A DNA stretch of 34,483 nt. Origin: Eubacterium sp. GTDB lineage: Bacteria > Bacillota > Clostridia > Lachnospirales > Lachnospiraceae. Made by a program: the position numbers and the translations under genes. This document shows, in pieces, positions 32,099 to 34,483 of the stretch (its first letter is position 1; each line of letters begins with the position of its first letter). The stretch lies in the NCBI GenBank assembly GCA_017614395.1, contig JAGABX010000013.1, forward strand, positions 1 through 34,483, written 5' to 3'. Below the pieces are notes generated by a model. The model ran no database searches, was not told where the DNA came from, and was given only the letters and a program-made list of their open reading frames with translations.

Positions 32099-34102
32099 AT
32101 GAAATCTGTAACCAAGAATAAGACTATCAGAGAGAGACTTTGGAAGTTCGTGCTGGCGGCTATGACGGTTGCTGTAGTTGCGCTGATGCTCGTGCTCGGC
32201 GGCGTTGCCATTGGATTCCAAGTGAATCTGACTAATGAACTGCAGGATTCCGAGACGAACTCCGTGGAACAGAGCGTATCCGTATGGTATGCGGAGAGGA
32301 TGGCTGAGGTGCGCAGTATCCGAGATGCAATTGAGAATTACGACATGACATCGAAGCCTGATGATTACGCGCTTGCGGACTATCTCGGATATATGTTGAA
32401 GGAGAATGAGAGTAAAGGGATATATGACTACTATGTAGGAATGGAGGATACGACCTGCTATTTCGGTGGCGGTTGGGAGCCGGCACCCGGAGAGTATGAT
32501 CCGACCACAAGGGACTGGTATAAGCAGTCGATAAACTCGGATGATATCTATGTGTCGGAGGCGTATGTGGATGCAGAAACAGGACGAGTAGTCATAACGA
32601 TGTCCACCGCTATCAAAAAAGACGGCAAGTCCGTGGGAGTTCTAGCAGCAGATATTTTTACCGATGATGTTCAAAAGATCGCCACATCAGCGTTCCCTGA
32701 GGACTCATCAAAGTATGTTATCCTCGTGGATCGTGCCGGTACTGTCATCGCTCATAAGAATAAAGAATTCTTGCCAACAGCTGATGCGGATGGAACCGAG
32801 CATCTGACATCAGCTGCAAATGCTGACATACCTGAAGATGTTGTAAATAACTCTGAGGTAACCAGAAAAACAGGCTCTGACTATGATGGATTATTTAGGG
32901 TGTATACGGGACTTTTGCTTCAGGATGCAGCCGTTTCCGTTATCGTGGTAGATACCGGTATACATTATTACAGAGGCGTTTTGATATTTGGGATACTCTG
33001 TATCGTGATGTTTGTAATCGTCGTTATTCTGAGCAGGAGACTGACGAAACGATTCCTCTATCCTCTGCTGAATCCGCTGAATGAGCTTATGGAGATGGCG
33101 GATGACATGTCCAAGGGTAAGCTTGACTATACTGCCAAGTATGATGTGGATGATGAGATCGGTGTTCTGTGTGCGGCGATCGAGGAGTCAAACCACTCCG
33201 TGCGAAGCTATATTGACGACATAGGATTGAAGCTTGAGTCGCTGTCGAACGGTAATCTGACCGCTCGTGTTGATGATGAGTACATCGGTGAGTTTGCTCA
33301 ACTGAAGGAATCAATCAACCGTATTTCCGAGTCGCTGAATGCGACCATGAATACGATTCTGGAGTCTTCAAACTCGATCCGCAGGCAGACCGGAGTCGTT
33401 TCGGAGCAGGCTGAAAACCTTGCCGTTAATGTGTCCGGTGTGGATGAACGTATGAATGATGCAATACGAGGTATCTCCGAGGTGAAGGAGCGTTTCGAGG
33501 AGAATCTCGAGCAGACCGGTGAGTCCATTCGTATTTCCGATGATGCTAAGTCGACTGTCGACCAAATCTATCTCAGGATGGAGGAGTTAACAGCGGCTAT
33601 GGACAGGATTTCAGAAAAATCAAACGGCATCGCGGAAATTATTGATATGATCAACAGTATTGCAGCTCAGACGAATCTTCTTGCGTTGAATGCTTCTATA
33701 GAGGCGGCTCGTGCAGGTGAGTCCGGAAAGGGATTTGCGGTTGTTGCCGATAATGTCCGTGAGCTCGCTGCCCAAACTGCGGATGCGGTATCAAACTCCG
33801 GTGCGCTTATCAATGAAACGCTCGGAGCAGTCAAAGAGGGCGGTATACTCGTTTCTTCCACTGTGGAGGAGATGAAGGAGATTGTGTCGAAGACAGAAGA
33901 GGTCAACAGTCATATCGCAGTTATAGCCGACTCTATCCGTGCAGAGAGCGAGATTGTAGAGGGTGTAGCTGCTACGATAGGCTCTATAGAAGGCTTTGTA
34001 AATGAAACCGAGAATACTTCCAAGGAGTGTGTACAGTTGACCACCGGTCTTTATGAGGAGGTCGATCACATGCACGAGATCATCGGTAAGTTTGAGCTGT
34101 AA
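32099..34102 (+). CDS. Methyl-accepting chemotaxis protein with dCache sensor
   Basis: A 667-residue chemoreceptor: membrane helix about 17-40, extracellular dCache_1 domain about 41-290, second helix about 292-312, HAMP about 313-365, a second HAMP-like stretch to about 415, and the signalling domain with the hairpin tip [20 protein letters not shown] (521-540). In the dCache domain Tyr133, Arg138, Trp140, Tyr141, Tyr156, Asp158 and Asp185 reproduce, at a constant offset, the residue pattern described for amino-acid-binding dCache_1AA domains. So it likely senses amino acids. The ATG at 32099 follows AGAGGAGG; an upstream in-frame ATG at 32039 lies inside merR and is rejected. Confidence 0.93.
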   Translation: MKSVTKNKTIRERLWKFVLAAMTVAVVALMLVLGGVAIGFQVNLTNELQDSETNSVEQSVSVWYAERMAEVRSIRDAIENYDMTSKPDDYALADYLGYMLKENESKGIYDYYVGMEDTTCYFGGGWEPAPGEYDPTTRDWYKQSINSDDIYVSEAYVDAETGRVVITMSTAIKKDGKSVGVLAADIFTDDVQKIATSAFPEDSSKYVILVDRAGTVIAHKNKEFLPTADADGTEHLTSAANADIPEDVVNNSEVTRKTGSDYDGLFRVYTGLLLQDAAVSVIVVDTGIHYYRGVLIFGILCIVMFVIVVILSRRLTKRFLYPLLNPLNELMEMADDMSKGKLDYTAKYDVDDEIGVLCAAIEESNHSVRSYIDDIGLKLESLSNGNLTARVDDEYIGEFAQLKESINRISESLNATMNTILESSNSIRRQTGVVSEQAENLAVNVSGVDERMNDAIRGISEVKERFEENLEQTGESIRISDDAKSTVDQIYLRMEELTAAMDRISEKSNGIAEIIDMINSIAAQTNLLALNASIEAARAGESGKGFAVVADNVRELAAQTADAVSNSGALINETLGAVKEGGILVSSTVEEMKEIVSKTEEVNSHIAVIADSIRAESEIVEGVAATIGSIEGFVNETENTSKECVQLTTGLYEEVDHMHEIIGKFEL

Positions 34103-34380
34103 TTCGATGTGTATCTAAAATGTTTTTGGATAAAAACAAGGAACCCCGGCGGTTTTGGGATCCAACACCGATATGGCGTTTGAAAAAGAGAGGAGACCTG
34201 ATGACAACGAAAAGTGAAAAAGCGAGATGAGAATAGAGTAAATGTCAACTCATGCGATAAATCAACTAAGAATTAGCCCCTTTTAGAATTAGCCCCCTGC
34301 CCTTCGCGGACAAGTCGCGGACAACCTGGCTGTCAAAATATGTCGCATTTTGTAGAATTTTGAAAAAATCTTACGGACGT

Positions 34381-34425
34381 AAAACGGGGATTGCGAGGTC
34401 GAAAACCCTCACAATCCCCGTTTTT
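34381..34425. terminator. Strong bidirectional terminator
   Basis: AAAACGGGGATTG (34381-34393) pairs over 13 bp with CAATCCCCGTTTT (34412-34424); after one mismatch the stem continues with GAGG/CCTC. A T-run ends the right arm and an A-run begins the left arm, so it can act in both directions. Confidence 0.85.
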
Positions 34426-34447
34426 ACAGGGGGCCCAGGAGATCGAA

Positions 34448-34477
34448 GGTAAACTCTTCGCTGCGCTCGAGTTTACC
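34448..34477. repeat. Palindrome with GC-rich loop at the right edge
   Basis: GGTAAACTC (34448-34456) pairs perfectly with GAGTTTACC (34469-34477) around TTCGCTGCGCTC. Like the element at 3360-3428 it has an AT-rich stem and a GC-rich core built from GCG and CTC/GAG units, so the two may belong to related palindromic repeat families. Confidence 0.6.
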
Positions 34478-34483
34478 GAAAGA

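Larger units (their letters stand above)
34103..34483. other. Gene-free tail of the window
   Basis: No gene was recognised in these 381 bases. They hold a tiny frame (34201-34230, 9 codons after GAGGAG, too short to call), a 12-bp direct repeat AGAATTAGCCCC (34269-34280 and 34285-34296), a 9-bp repeat CGCGGACAA (34305-34313 and 34316-34324), a strong terminator and a palindrome at the end. Confidence 0.6.

Noticed and set aside
34201-34230. Nine-codon open frame after GAGGAG
   Set aside because: Too short, with no recognisable sequence; may be the remnant of a gene start.

Overview
This window looks like a chromosomal segment of an anaerobic Clostridia, most probably a Lachnospiraceae relative. 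The evidence is the gene content and protein style: a type III glutamine synthetase, a glutamine-dependent AsnB, an anaerobic sulfatase-maturase-type radical SAM enzyme, a FeoA/FeoA/FeoB cluster with a FeoB-associated Cys-rich protein, an ANTAR antiterminator and strong AGGAGG ribosome binding sites. No rRNA, tRNA, CRISPR array or intact mobile element was seen.

Positions 1-17900 (all genes +) form a nitrogen assimilation block: DAHP synthase (aroF type), asparagine synthetase, glutamine synthetase III, glutamate synthase large and small subunits, carbamoyl-phosphate synthase small and large subunits, a second and degenerate type I glutamine synthetase homologue, and an ANTAR RNA-binding protein. 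Most of these enzymes make or consume glutamine. The asnB leader carries a terminator-like hairpin that competes with a smaller hairpin having an ANTAR-style hexaloop (A at loop position 1, G at 4). The glutamine synthetase homologue before the ANTAR gene has lost several catalytic residues, and the ANTAR protein has lost its phospho-acceptor aspartate. Together they look like a ligand-sensing pair rather than an enzyme plus a two-component regulator.

Positions 17900-21400 hold a YbjQ-like protein (-), a flavin-reductase-like protein, a TtcA-like PP-loop ATPase and a radical SAM/SPASM protein. A DtxR-family iron regulator (-) is divergent from a feo operon (21601-24699). The shared control region contains at least three clear TTAGC/GCTAA dyads plus one weaker one.

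Positions 24700-27440 hold a VbhA-like antitoxin followed by a Fic toxin gene broken by an internal deletion, then a SAM methyltransferase and a cysteine synthase-like enzyme.

Positions 27460-30630 (-) hold a histidine kinase, an OmpR-type response regulator and a two-gene ABC exporter. A direct repeat of 11-bp period lies upstream of the exporter and is a candidate binding site for the regulator.

Positions 30631-34483 hold a scar region with a truncated AAA ATPase gene, then a MerR-type regulator behind a promoter with a 19-bp spacer, followed in the same operon by a chemoreceptor whose dCache domain carries the amino-acid-binding residue pattern. The last 380 bases are a gene-free tail with direct repeats and a strong terminator.
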